This document shows positions 34,001 to 47,400 of a stretch of DNA of 64,000 nt, piece by piece (the stretch's first letter is position 1; each line of letters opens with the position of its first letter). Origin of the DNA: Cryptomeria japonica (taxonomy: Eukaryota; Streptophyta; Pinopsida; Cupressales; Cupressaceae). Location: positions 674,124,323-674,188,322 of the forward strand of contig NC_081412.1 in NCBI RefSeq assembly GCF_030272615.1, written 5' to 3'. The position numbers and the translations under genes were made by a program. The notes under the pieces were generated by a model. The model saw only the letters and a program-made list of their open reading frames with translations. It searched no databases and had not been told where the DNA came from.

Positions 34001-35775
34001 GAGGGGCCTATAACAACATTGAAGCTATTTAATTGATGCTTCTCATTCCATCAACAAATTCCTAGCAATCTCGCCAAGTTCTATGCAAAACCCCTTGGAC
34101 ATCTATTGGATTGTGGCACCTAAATAGAACATGGGTTTCATGTTGGAAGATGGTTCCCAACCTAGACTATCACACCCTATCTAGGCTATGGCATCAAGAA
34201 AGTGACCCAACAACACTAATCATAATCATTTTACATATCTAAACCCAAAATAAATAAAATCAACTACATGAAAAATTCAATATGGCCTACTCATGGGTCA
34301 AGATACCCTCCACAATGTGTTGCCTTATGATCTGAATTCTAGGTGGATGATATGCTCATTCACATGCCATCCTCACTTGTCGACCCATCTACAATAGAGA
34401 AAAAAATGAATAAGAAAAATGCATATTAGAAAATTTAAAAGCTTTCACTATTTAAGGTACAATTCTATCAAAACCATTATTTAGAAAACTTTAACAATTT
34501 CATCATAACTAGAGCTAGAGAGCTTCAATTTGCATGTCATTTGTTTCATCTGAAACACTATTTTTCTCTCAGTCTTCCCAAGCGCTCTTTGATACGGTAT
34601 TTTTTTTCTAAATGACCCTATTGAAGAAATCTTTCATTGTCACTTTTCATAAATTAACGTGGTAAACATGATACCCTATCTCTACTTATGTAATGAGCAA
34701 GCTCAAATAAGGGGCCATATGCACTCTCAAATTTCATCACTCTTAGTAATAATTATAGGTTATTTTAAAATTTGATAACGAATTGGTTATGCAAGATGTT
34801 GTTCTTTACATTGTATTATATGTATCGCTACATTGGAGGCTTCATTTGACATACTTATGAATATGCTTTTTCATGAATTTTATGTACATTAACCTTCATA
34901 TTCAGGAAGTATCATATCACTACTAAAGGGGGGCTTAAATGTAGTTTCATAAATTGCACTCTTTAATTGTGAGCCCAATTTCACATTCCTTAGTACATGC
35001 TTTAATTTTCATTACCCTAAATAATTTTAGGACCATTTGTAGCCTTGAATTTAACACCCAACTCAAGTAGATGTGTCCTGCTCTATTTCAAAACTTAGAT
35101 ATCTTATTCTGCATTTTTAATTGTTGTAAAAACCAGAAATTAGGACTAGATCTAATATCACAAGCCTAAATTCTTTGATACCACGTTGAATGAGGCCATT
35201 TTTTTAATGTTTGTATGTATGTATAATAGACACAACTTGCATGGTAGCCAAATCAAATATAGAAAAAAAGTTCAATTATCTTATAATATTTTTATGCTTA
35301 CATATTATAGAAAAGAATTAATCAATTTTGTAATATGTGTGTGTATGTACATTATACCCAAATTTATGTGATAACCTCTCCTTTGTTACTAATAATTACT
35401 TTGCCTAACAAGTACTATTTTTTTTTAAGTATTAATGAGATAAATTAGAAGAGCTAATAAAAAAAAATTAAACCACTATCAGACCAACAGCTCTATGTCA
35501 TTACTTGAGTACTCGACCTAGAATGCAGTTTGCACTTCAAAGTCAAGTTCATCCCTATATCTAAACCTAATCCTCAAGGGTTCATTCATGATCACCCTAC
35601 CTACATATCTCATTTTGAAACTAGATTCTTTGTAGCTTTTGTTGGAGTTGATGGTTGAACCTCACGACTCCCAGAAAATTTACAAATAAAATACATATCA
35701 CAAAGAAAGATTAAACAAGATACATTTTCTCAACAAATTGAGATTGTATTCATGCATTGGCTTGAATAAAAGAAT
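34000..35775. other. Non-coding stretch
   Basis: No gene recognised. The codon-like frame at 35186 is AT-driven. Confidence 0.5.
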
Positions 35776-36063
35776 GGGGGCTTCACTTAGTGAACCTAGG
35801 TTATATCACATGCATTCATGGCATACTAAATAATCCTCCTATTTTCAAAAAATATTGCCCTAAACTCCTTTTTTTCACCCCATCCTAATACACAACTTGA
35901 ATTAAAAGCCCCCTATTTTGCTAGATATTGTATTTTTTCATAGTCCAAATTAAAAACCCCCTATTTTCACTGATTGGCAATATATTGTACCCTCATTTTT
36001 TAGATATTAAACCCCCCAATATGAATGCATGTGATATAATTTTTCCTATGTAGTGAAGCCCCC
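35776..36063. mobile_element. MITE-like element with long terminal inverted repeats
   Basis: The left arm at 35776-35821 and the right arm at 36017-36063 are imperfect inverted repeats of about 46 bp, sharing GGGGGCTTCACT and TTATATCACATGCATTCAT. The 195-bp centre has no coding capacity and carries internal copies of CCCCCTATTTT. No clear target duplication could be assigned, so the superfamily stays open. Confidence 0.6.
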
Positions 36064-37700
36064 TATGAATAAATGATTACAATGAAAGAAGAATCATTGT
36101 GATAAGGAGAAAGAAACCCTAGATCAAACCTTAGGTGACCATTATATTGCATTATAAAAAGTATCCTCATTCCATGCAATGAGATAACATAACCTAAAAT
36201 TAACTCAATCTAATAATAGAGAAATTACTAAGGTCAACTCAAGTGAATAAAGTAATATGGACCTAATAATTAATATATAATTAATTAATTTTTAGGTGAT
36301 TACCTATATATTTCAAAATATCTATAGATCTAGACTTAAGGATTCATTCAAGATAACCCTACCTACACTTTCTATAAAAGTATTAATAAAAAAATTATCT
36401 TTCAAAAATCTTTAATCTTTTCAAAATTATTATCCTTTAATTACCTTTTTACACGCTTCATTCTCTTCTAGATAGCTAAAATTTAGCGTAAATACAAATC
36501 TAATATTTTTGGGAGATGAAATAAATATTAATTGCTAACTTTTCTGTTGTAGATTCATTGAAAATTTGAGCATACTTAATCCCATTGTCCTCATCTTGTC
36601 TATTTACATTTAATTTTTTCCTAGACTAATATAGGAATTTGAAATGATTTCAAAAATATTTCTAGAGAAAGTCTCTCATTCAATAGTTGATTTTTTCAAT
36701 GATACTTTTAAGAGTAGGTAGAAAGAAAGAAGAAATAAATTGAAATAGCATAAATATATATTTTTAAAAGGAGCCAACCTCATAAAAAATGAGTGGCAAA
36801 TTCATTTCCAACCATAAAATAATTTTATAAATTCATTCGAAATCATATTTTATGTTGATTTTTCTGTACTTTTAGTAAGAAGAAGAAAACTAAGATAGGA
36901 ATTAGGAAAAGAAAAATTCCGTAAAGAAATAAAATAAGATAGGAATTAAGGAAAGAACATTTTGATAAAGACAAAAATCTATAAAGAGAATCTTTTTCCA
37001 TTTTATTAATACTGGGGAATGAGATTTTAGATTTTGATCTATAATCTTATTTATAATTTGGTAAAATATATTTAATTCTTATAAATTCTTTAATGGAAAG
37101 TAAAGAAAAAACATGGTGTTATTCATCATTTTTTATGAATAAAATCATTATTTGTTGATGAAAATATAAGATCTTGTAAGGATACTTTGATTGTGAGAGA
37201 ATTTATAGATCTTCAACAAACTCAACCATGTAATAAACAAGTATGGAAATATATATTTTTTTTACATATGACCTTGAGAGTAACAAAAGAATCCTTCTAT
37301 AGATTAATTAACTAGAAAACACACTTTGGTGTGCAATGGGTACAACGAAGAAGTGTGGAACGTTAATAAGTGAAAAAATTGGTGTTTTTTGCATACAACT
37401 ATTTAGTGTGTAAGATCAAGTGGTAGGTCATTTAAAAAATGATGTTGTGTGTGCAGATCTAATGTCTCAATCTAGAACTGATAGCTTAAAATAAACTATG
37501 TATCTTGTTAAAGGGGTCAAAACATGACTAAAACAAAACTTTGAATCATGAAGATACCATGGTTTCATTACCAACAGGATCATGTTTGTTTGCAATAGGT
37601 GGAGATAAAGAGGAAAAAATGGATGGAGATGAAAGGAGATAAATATAAAGGAGAGAGTAGAGAGATATATGTCTTTGTGAAAAGTGGAATAACAGTCTGC
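36064..37700. other. Non-coding AT-rich stretch
   Basis: No coding or repeat structure supported. The right part may already belong to the 3' LTR of the gypsy element. Confidence 0.5.
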
Positions 37701-38489
37701 AAGCTATAAGACACAACACTTCAATTAAGTCATTGCATGTATGGTTAGATGGATATAAGCATGAATAATAAAATCATAACAAATCAACTCATTGACTTCT
37801 AAAATATGCAAGTATAGACTTGCTATTAGATTTGTATCAGCAATACCAGTGACTAGACTACACCAAGATGAAGGATTTAATCTATATGAGCATGATATTA
37901 AGCTAAATGGATGCAAGATTATGATAGATGGATGAATATATAGTAAGCTATATGAATTCAAGCAATCATGAGTAAAATAAATATGCAAAAAGCTCAACTA
38001 AGATGCAATAATCTCAAAAAGCAAGCACAATATCTTCAATGAATCTAGAGAAAAAACTGTATAATAACAATAAATCTTCAGGGTCTTTTGAATGAGAGAT
38101 TAAGGTTGAATTTATAGAGAATCACAAGAGAGATCAAGAAAAAGCACAATTTAGGATTAATTGAAATAATTGAGAAATCAGATTCAATTAACCTTGAGAT
38201 ACCAATTATAGTTTGATTGAGATGCATTCAGATTATAAGTTTGAGTTGCATTGGTGATAAGAATTAATTAATTCCATGCACTTAAGATAGAAAAAGGTAA
38301 TTTCATGCATATCTTTGATTTATTCAAGAAAAAGAGTCTTTTTAATGCAACTAAACTTCTTTTCTCAAAAGCTTTGAGTTCCAATTTTAGAGAATGATTA
38401 ATAATTCAATTAATTGCTTTTCTGATTTCAAGTTCTCAATTTAAAAGAAGAAATAATATCTCAAGTTTGATTTCTCTCTCAATTCAATT

Positions 38490-38847
38490 CTTTTATTTTA
38501 TTTTCAATTTAACTTTCTTTGTGATTAATTCCTCTTTTGTAATAAATTAATTCCTTTTTTTTATGATTAATGGAAAATTTATTAATTAATTAAATATGCT
38601 AGGATATTTAATAAATTAAATAGGATAATTGATCAAAATGATTTTCTTGAAATGATTCAATTAATTAAATAAATATTTAATTAATATAGAATAATTGATT
38701 TACCATGTGACATTAATGATTGAAGGATTAATTAATTGAGTGCTCAATATTGATTTAATTGTCTTTGGTTAGCACCTTGGTGATGTTATCGAGATTAGGG
38801 GCCCATGGTTTAGATGACCATTTTTAGGGTATTACATTTGCCCCTCT
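38490..38847 (-). repeat. Part of the gypsy 3' LTR
   Basis: It is nearly identical to 53495-53842, including the long ATTAATTAATTAAATATG block, and ends GGGTATTACA. A purine tract follows on the minus-strand upstream side. The LTR probably continues to lower coordinates. Confidence 0.8.
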
Positions 38848-38929
38848 TTGAATTAATGTGCGAGTAGCGCGTTGGTTCGCAGAATAGTTGATGTCTAAGA
38901 AATACCAATTTTGAACTTCATTGATCATG

Positions 38930-39440
38930 AACCAAATGAAGAGTGAGGTGTTTAGCTTGATTTGAAGCGATGAAGTTGAACAGAGATGATTAAAGCGAAG
39001 CCAATCCTGAACTTGATTGAACTAGGACCAATGAAGAGCAAAGATACCGAACTTGAACTTGATTGATCAAGAAGCGGATCTTACTGATCTAGAACTTGAT
39101 TGAACTAGACACAATGGGTGAAGATAAAATCGATCTTGAACTTGATGGATCAAGATATGATGAGCGAAGATAAACTATCCATCTTGATTTGATGCAATGA
39201 AACTGAACACCTTCTTACATTGAGCGTGTGATCAAAGATACTCTTTAAACTTTTGATTGAGTTTAAACGAATAATCAGCTTGATGAAAAGCAATGAAACT
39301 AATTAACGTTAAGAGACTAATTCAGATAAAGATAATATCAGCTTGAATTGAAGCAATGAAACTGATATTCCCCTAGCGATTGATTTGATTCAGACGATCA
39401 AGAGATCTTAACTTGATATGAAGCGACGAAGCTAAGATGC
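38930..39440 (-). repeat. Degenerate short repeats in the gypsy 3' region
   Basis: Variants of GAACTTGATTGATCAAG and of CTTGATTTGAAGCAATGAA recur about ten times at irregular spacing. Tat-lineage elements often carry tandem repeats next to their 3' LTR. Confidence 0.65.
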
Positions 39441-40541
39441 CCTTAGTGATAAGGTCTTGTTTAATTTTCTTTAGTTGAAAATATTTTTGCTCGACTTTTG
39501 ATGAAGATTTGAAAATTTTCCCGAAATTGAAGATGTGAGGTTATAAGGTCACGAGTATGCCCCCTTAGGAGCGAAATCAAAAGATAGCGAGAGTACATGA
39601 TTTTAGGCAATTGTTGGCAATGATAATTATTTGAGCACAAAGGTTGAGTCAGAGGAATCTTTGAAGATTTATTGATGATTAATGATAAATTGAGTGCAAA
39701 TTGAAGAAAGATTGAGAATTTGATGAAAGCGCTAAGTGATGCAAGTTATTCGAAATTGACTAGAAGAAGGATCTCATATTTTGATTTTGATCCCAAAAAT
39801 AGAATCAGGATGGGCAAATTAGCTAAGGGTACAATTTTCATGTCCATTAGAGCAAGTTGAAAAATTAGGTTTTTAGCTATATAAAGGGTCCAAGTGTCAT
39901 TTTCAATTCATTTAATCCCCCAAGTTTGAAAATTCAAAAATCCTTTTGCGAAGGAAAAACAGTCATTTTGATCCAGGAGCATCAATTCGAGTGCCAAAGA
40001 CGACATAATTGACCTCGGAACTATGAGCCAATGGTAAGAGTCTAATCTTAAGCATCTTTATTATCTCAATTTTGAATTTTTTTGTTGATTTTTTGAATTT
40101 TTGACATGTAAAAGTTGGTCGTTTTCATTTTATCTTGCCAAATGACATTTTATCTCATATGAGACACTATTCTCTTGTGATTTATCCTTTTAGCCCATTA
40201 GTTTTGTTGTGCGAGACACCCCCTTATGTCGTAAGAAACGTTGCTTGGTAGACCATTTTGTCATTCGAATGCTTGTTTTGTGTCGTATTAGAGTCTTTTG
40301 TTGTTCTAGAGCTATTCCTGACTTGTACAAGTTTCTGTCTACTCTATGCAATGCCATATGAAAAACAGTGAGCATTTTTAAGGGTCAAAACATGAAAATT
40401 TTATTTTGCAATTGATTATTTTGGATTTGTGTGATGTTTAAGTTGTCTTATAGCATAATTTGAAATATTTTTTGATGCTCTATTGTTTGATTCTTGTAGG
40501 TTTGACTACCACATGTTCTTTTCAAATGTGTCTATCCACCG

Positions 40542-42313
40542 ATGATGAGGCTAGTGCATGAGTTATTAGATATTAATAGAGCACATATTGACTTGTGCGG
40601 ATTTACCCACCTTTTACAGATGCCAGATATCAATATGAATCACGGGATGCTCACAACACTTGTGGAGAGATTTCACTCTAAGCATAACATGTTTCATTTG
40701 CCAATTGGGAAGATGATGATCACTCCCAAGGATGTATATAGGATTCTCAGGATTCCATTCGCTAGGGATAAGGTGGATTATGATTCGGCACAGTGCCCTG
40801 GACTGCTAGCTCTGAGGCAAATTTTTCATGATGCAGACATCCTTACATGGTCTATCAATTGGGATGACATGATGGCCAGGTACAGTGAGCAGTTTCCACT
40901 GGGTTATGTCCTAGCAGGATTCATCGATTGTTTCCTTATGCTAGACAAGGGACAACAGGGTTTCTTATGCGACTGGGGTAGGATGTTGGAGAGACTGTTG
41001 GATCACCCTCAAAGATTAGGATGGGGTTCTTGTATTTTGGCACACATGTATCGTGAGATGCATGAGATTGTCTATAGAGAGGGGAAGAGCATAGCAGCAG
41101 GGGTTTTGATTTTGCAAGTATGGGACCTGGAGCACATTGTAGTGTGTAGACATATTGTGGATGGTGCTAGAGATCCACAATAGCCCATTGTTTACAGATA
41201 CTCTAGATACATTACTCAGTCCCATTTGGGCAAGACAGAGTACTGGAGACAATAGCTAGATGATTTGATAGTTGTCATATGGAGACCATACAAGGGTCTG
41301 GAGCCTTGGGATGACTGGAGAACTATGCGCAAAGATCTAGTCATGACTCATCCTCTCATCGACAAATCAGTGATAGTCATCAAGCACTTTTTTTTTACTC
41401 GGGTGATGAGGCGGTATGGTACGCCTCAGGGGATCTCACAGGATTTTATTACATATGCTTGTTATGCAGGTGAGGAGAGGCGAGGATGGGGGCCTAGGTT
41501 ATCATATGCCTTGGGCATGCAAGAGTTGACAGGATTGTCACGGCTTAGGTGGGATTACCTGAGTGATATTGCAAATGTGGGGGTATTGCCCCAGTACAGG
41601 GATTGGTTCCAGCAATATCCATTCCCTAGATTCACAGAGCCATTAGATCAGACACCTCTCATAAAGGAGGTTGAGGATGACATCCCTGTGCAGGTACAGG
41701 GATAGAGGTAGGGACGGAGAGCAGAGGCTCTGAGGTGGGTAGGTGGTGATCCTAGTGCTAGCAGTAGTAGGGTATCCATTGGGAGGAGACATTAGCAGAG
41801 AGGAGAGGGTGGATCCCTAGGGGCTATTGGTGTCAAATTGAGTGGAGCTAGGGTGGTGGAGGGTGGAGGAGAGGAGGAGTGGGTAGCTCCCAGGAAGGTG
41901 AGGCAGAGGAGAGATGAGTAGGGGGAGCTGAAGGTGGAGATGGAGTAAGAGATGGAGGCGGAGAGCTTGTGAAAGAGCAGGGGGAGCTGATGCAGCAAGA
42001 TCGATGAGAGCGCAATTGGAAGGTCTATAGTCATAGTTGACAGTGGCTCAAACACAACTGGAAAAGTGGGACCGACTATTGGCGGATGTTAGGGTGGAGT
42101 GAGATACTCTCCAACGAGAGGTTTTGCATCAGACCAGTCGAGCGGCCTATTACATTGCAACATATAGCATAGTAGTCTCTGTAGCACAACAGGTTGTTCC
42201 ATATTCTTAGTATATAGCTCGATCTGGGGGAGCTCGGGCACCTCGTTAGGATCCTAGTCAGTAGGCTCCACCTCCTCCACCACCTAGCAATGAGGGAGAG
42301 ACAGAGAGCTAGA
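40542..42313 (+). pseudogene. Plant mobile domain frame, antisense within the gypsy element
   Basis: On the plus strand, opposite to the element's own genes, two long frames (40542-41183 and 41265-41705) encode a plant mobile domain: MRLVHELLDINRAHIDLCGF, ERFHSKHNMFHLP, the GWGSCILAHMYREM helix, VIWRPYKGL and VMRRYG. A glycine/glutamate- and proline-rich tail follows to about 42313. PMD is shared by plant proteins such as MAIL1/MAIN and by mobile elements, and antisense PMD frames have been described in Tat-lineage gypsy elements. A good acceptor (TTCTTGTAG) lies upstream at about 40499, so an earlier exon is possible. It is broken in a few places. Confidence 0.75.
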
Positions 42314-42955
42314 TGTTTTGTAGCTCTTAGATTTTGTGTAGAGACCCCATTTTTCGTAACCCTTACGATTCTTGCTCCAATGGGAGATTGTATATGACAG
42401 TTATATCACTTGTACCCCGAGATATTTATCATTATATATACAAGATCTTGATTTGACTTCATTGCACTTGTGTCGATCGATTTATGAGACACTTTTCTAT
42501 ATGCTTTATTCTATATGTATGCATATCTTTTCAGTATGGATGTATGTAATGCAAATGAATATGAATGTTTGTTTTCATTTCTTTTCATATGCAAATAAAT
42601 GATGAAAATGAGTAATGCGAATTGTTTATTTTTTCTATGCAATAATATGAATGCAAATGAATGTATGAATCTATATAAAATGGTAATGCATGCAGCTAAC
42701 ATCTCTATACATAAGTACTCAATCAGAGAAATAATGAAAAAGAGACCACTTAGCTAAGAAATGATGATGCTTCAAACTCTCATTTAGAAGATAAAGAGAC
42801 CATTGTTACCATACTGAAATCACTCTTAGTACAAAAAAATGCAGAATGAATGCAACTTAAACCTAGTCACGGGATTAGGAATGCTTAAGTTTCATCACTG
42901 AGTGTTTACAAACATAGCAGGCATATTAGAATTCCTTCCTTTTCATGTGTAATAT

Positions 42956-43406
42956 TGTTGGTGTAAATAAATATTCATTATGGATATTATTACACTTTAC
43001 TTAAGTTAACTTAGGATAATGCATCTCTTCGTAGTTTAGATTTGACACACTTAGGGAAGTGTGCACATAGGGATAGAGCTTGTAGGAGAAATTCCACCTT
43101 TTGTGGTGTTGTTTTATTGTTACACTCCACATTCAGTGGGTCATCCACCTCTTGTAGAATATTATATTATTTCTCCTATCTACCCCTAGTATTTCTTACC
43201 TACCCTTGTTTCTCATTGAGCCACATGTCATGATTGTGTGCTCGTACATCCATATGGCCTTGCCTATATAAGAAGGCCTATATTCATTGTATTGTGGAAT
43301 TCAGTTGATCATTTTCATATTGATGAGAATATAGTTTTTTCTTGTCATTCTTTTGTCTCTATTTTTATACTTTTCATTCTGCCCTTGATCTTGGAAAAAT
43401 CTCACA
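42956..43406 (+). repeat. 5' LTR of the copia element
   Basis: It begins TGTTGGTGTAAAT and ends AAAATCTCACA, followed at once by the primer-binding site. A TATA-like CCTATATAAGAAGG lies near 43262. Confidence 0.95.
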
Positions 43407-44424
43407 TGGTATCAAAGCCATTGGGGCTTGATTGATTGGTTTTTGGAGACATCGTGGAAGACTTCTATTTTTGGATCTGAGGAACTGTGCTTTTTGGAGG
43501 CATCTTGGAGCATTTTCGACCTCACCATTGCATCTAGGAGGCCATTTCCATAAAAATCGAGTATAAATTCCACCTATTTTGGCGAAAATCGATTTTTGGG
43601 TGTGGAGGAAATTGTTTGCCCAATTCGGGCGGTACGGTACGAAATTTTCAGATTTTTTTCAAAATAAAAAATAAAAAATTTGAAAATTATTTTCTAGTTG
43701 GAAAATTTTTTTGAAAAAAAAAATAAAAATTGAAAATTATTTTTGGGATCTGTACCTTCTGCCCAGTCAGCAGCGCACAATCAGCATTTTCTTTGGAAAT
43801 TTTTAGACCCCTCTCCATTGAGCAGTTTGGATTTTTGGGTCAACTTTGGAGGCCCATAACTTGCTCAATTTTGCTCCTTTTTGGGTGCATTTTTTTTTTT
43901 ATTTGGGCTAATTTTGCGTGCTCTTCACATTGGTGTGGTTATTTTTTGGTTTTGGTGCATAGGATTTTCAGAATTTTCAGATTCTCTCAGCTGTACTTGT
44001 CCAATCCTCAATTTTGCAACTTCAAAGGCCTCGTTTGAGTTCATATGACCTCCTTTTCAGGTGCCATTTTTTTTTAAAGTGCATGTTTTTTCATCTACTT
44101 TCATAATCTATGATCAGATTTTAGAATTTTAAGTAGAAATTGTACTTTCAGATATTAGTCTTATTTGGCCTATTTGGTACTTGTAAATTGATTGGATCTT
44201 AGTTCAGATCTCTTGCATTATTAGTTTGAGTCTCTTTTGGCCTTATTGAGGTAGTTGTAAAATTGAAATCAAAAGTCCACTTTGTCATTTTTTGCAAGTG
44301 GCCCATTGTACATGCACTAAGTATAAAGAGCCAAACCATCACTTTTGGGAGGGTTCTTTGATTGAGTGAATTTGGGGGGGTGTCTTGTGTGATTGTGCCT
44401 CTCTTTCCTTGTGCTCTTTCATTT

Positions 44425-47400
44425 TTTGTTGCAATGAGTCCTCATAAATTTCCACCTTTAACTCCACATAATTATGCATCATGGAAAATTAAAGTATGGA
44501 GCAAATTAATGGAAAAAGGTCTCACGCATTACATAGATGGAACAATAACAACACCACCTGATCCTAAGGCTAATCCTAATGCTCTTGGAACTTTACGCAA
44601 GTATGTATCAGATGACCTCATCTTTCATATTGAAAAGTGTACTACAATCAAAGATGCTTGGGATATGTTTCAGAAATTGTATGGTCAAGTTGATGAAATC
44701 AGAGGTTATAAGATTGACAATGAGCTCACCAACTTGGATCCCAAGAGTTTTGATACAATCCAAGATTATGTCACCAAAGCAAATGAGCTAAGAGAAAAGC
44801 TTAAGGATTGTGGAATTGACAAAAAGGATTCTCAGTTGATATTCAACTTGTTGGACAAGCTTGCACCAGAATATGAAGCATTTGTGTCTAGCTTCCAAAC
44901 TCATCATTTGGCAATGGGGAGTTCCTATGTTATGCCTTCATTTGATGCTTTCATAGAAATGTTGATATTGGAATAGTCTAAGTTGTTGAACATGGGGTTT
45001 CTCAAGTCTTCAAAGTCCAAGGCTTTGGTGGCTAATCAAGGGAATCAAGGAAGTCAAGGCAAAGATTCCAACAAGAAGAGGAAGCAATCTAACTCACAGC
45101 CACAGCAGGAAAAAGGACAATCATCCTCTCCATCACAAGGCAATTTTTCATCCTCTTCCAAAAAGGGGACACCACCTAAGAAGGATAAGCCAACTTGTGC
45201 ATAGTGCAAGAAGTATGGTCATGATGAGCATCGATGCCACACAAAGAAAGTTGATGAGTTAACTAATCTTCTTAAGAAAAACAACATCAACTCGCCATCC
45301 GCCTACACAAAGAAGGATTCATCTCCTTCCTCTTCCTCATAGTCTAAGGGAAAAGGGCAAGCATTTGTGGCTACAACAAGTTCTTCACAGCAATGGATAC
45401 TTGACTCAGGTGCCTCATATCACATGGGTTCTACAAAGGAGCAGTTTTCTTCATTGGAGCCATCTAAGGTACCTCACATTTACATAGGTGATGATACACA
45501 AGTAGAGGTTGAAGGGAAAGGTTCAGTTGACATGGATGATGGAACTTTTGAGAATGTTCTCTATGTTCCTAAATTGTCTACCAACCTTCTCTCTATGTAC
45601 CAAATCAATAACTATGGGAATGGGAAAAAGGTTGAGTTTACACCAGATTCAATTGTGGTAAAGGAACTTGATGATGATGCCTTGGTAGCAGTGGGACAAG
45701 TCAATAACAACTCAAGGCTTTATTCATTCTCCCACTTTGTGCCAAGTTCACCTTCTAGGGCCTTGCTTACTCATTCAAATTCATAAAGTAAGCTATGGCA
45801 TGAGTGGTTTGGTCACCTCAACTACCGCTATCTTCAGCAGCTCAGTAGTAAAGACATGGTCACAAGTCTACCTCAAATCAATTTTTCAGAGGGTGTATGT
45901 TCAGGTTGTTCCATGGGCAAGCATCCCGAGGAAAAGTTTGATTAAGGGAAAGCTTGGAGAGATTTGGAAGTTCTTCAACTTGTTCATAGCGATGTAGCAG
46001 GTCCATTTCTAGCACCTTCATTTAGTAAGGCCCGCTATGTCCTCACCTTCATTGATGACTACTCCCACTTCACTTGGGTCTACTTTCTTATTCATAAGAG
46101 TGAAGTATTTGACAGATTTCAGGACTTCAAGACTCGTGTGGAGAAGCAATCTGGGAAAGTGGTGAAGATTCTTCGTACAGATAATGGAAGGGAATATGTG
46201 AAAAAGAGACTTGAGGATTTTTGTACATTTGAGGGGATTGATCTTTAGCATTCTATAGCATACACTCCACAGCAGAACGGAGTTGCAGAATGCAAGAATA
46301 GAACTCTCAAAGAAGTGGCTAGCTGTATGAGTCATGCACGTTCTCTTGATCCTGCTTTTTGGGCTGAGGCTATTAGTTGTGCCACACACATCCAGAATCG
46401 GGTTCCTCACAAATCTTTGCAAGGTATTACTCCTTTTGAGGCTTGGGCTAGTAGGAAACCGATTGTGAGACATTTCAGAGTCTTTGGGTGTCCAGCATGG
46501 GCTTGCATACCTCCACAAAAATGCAAGGCATTGGAACCTTAGAGTCGGCCTTGCATATTTGTTGGATATCCTGAGGCTGTTAAAGCATATAGATTGATGG
46601 ATCCTAAGACACATGAGGTGTTCATTGAGAGGAGTGTTCACTTTGAGGAAAGCTCTCCTAGCTGAGCCTCTCTACCTCCTCCACCTTCCTCCATTGTGGA
46701 TAGTGATGTTAGTGATTTAGATGATGAGACTCCTTCGGTTACACCTCCGTAGGGTCCACTTGTAGTTGAGGAGCCTTGTTCTCCACCTCCACCTAGACCT
46801 CGTTGGGCTCAACAGACACTTGAGTCTGCAGGTTCTCTTGTTGGGGATCCTTTAGATACATGGAGAACTCGATCACAGCATCAGGATCTTCCACATGCAT
46901 TCATTGCTACCGCTTCCGATCCACAGACATTTTGGGAAGCATCAAGGGTTCCTGAGTGGGACCAAGCTATGGAGGAAGAGTATAGTTCCTTGATGAGGAA
47001 CAACACATGGGATTTAATCCATCTCCCTAAGGGGAGAAAGATGGTTCAATGTAAGTGGATCTATCAGACCAAGTATGCAGTGGATGGTAGTGTGGATAAC
47101 TATAAGGCTTGGCTTGTTGCGAAAGGTTTCTCCCAGGTAGCAGGTGTTGACTATACTGAGATCTTTGCACCCGTAGCCAAGATGAACTTCATTCGCTTGA
47201 CACTTGCTATTATTGCAGCTCATGGTTGGGTTGTACATTAGATGGATGTGAAGAGTGCTTTTCTTCATGGTGATCTTGATGAGGAGATTTATATGGAGTA
47301 GCCACAGGGTTTCATCTAGGATACTTCCTTGGTTTGTAGACTAAGGAAATCTCTCTATGGCCTTAAGCAGGCCCCCAGGGCTTGGTATGCCAAGATGGAT

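Noticed and set aside
41792-42055. 87-codon minus-strand frame rich in serine and proline
   Set aside because: It is antisense to the G-rich tail of the PMD frame and reflects composition only.
46018-46641. 207-codon minus-strand frame
   Set aside because: It is antisense to the copia integrase region and has no domain of its own.
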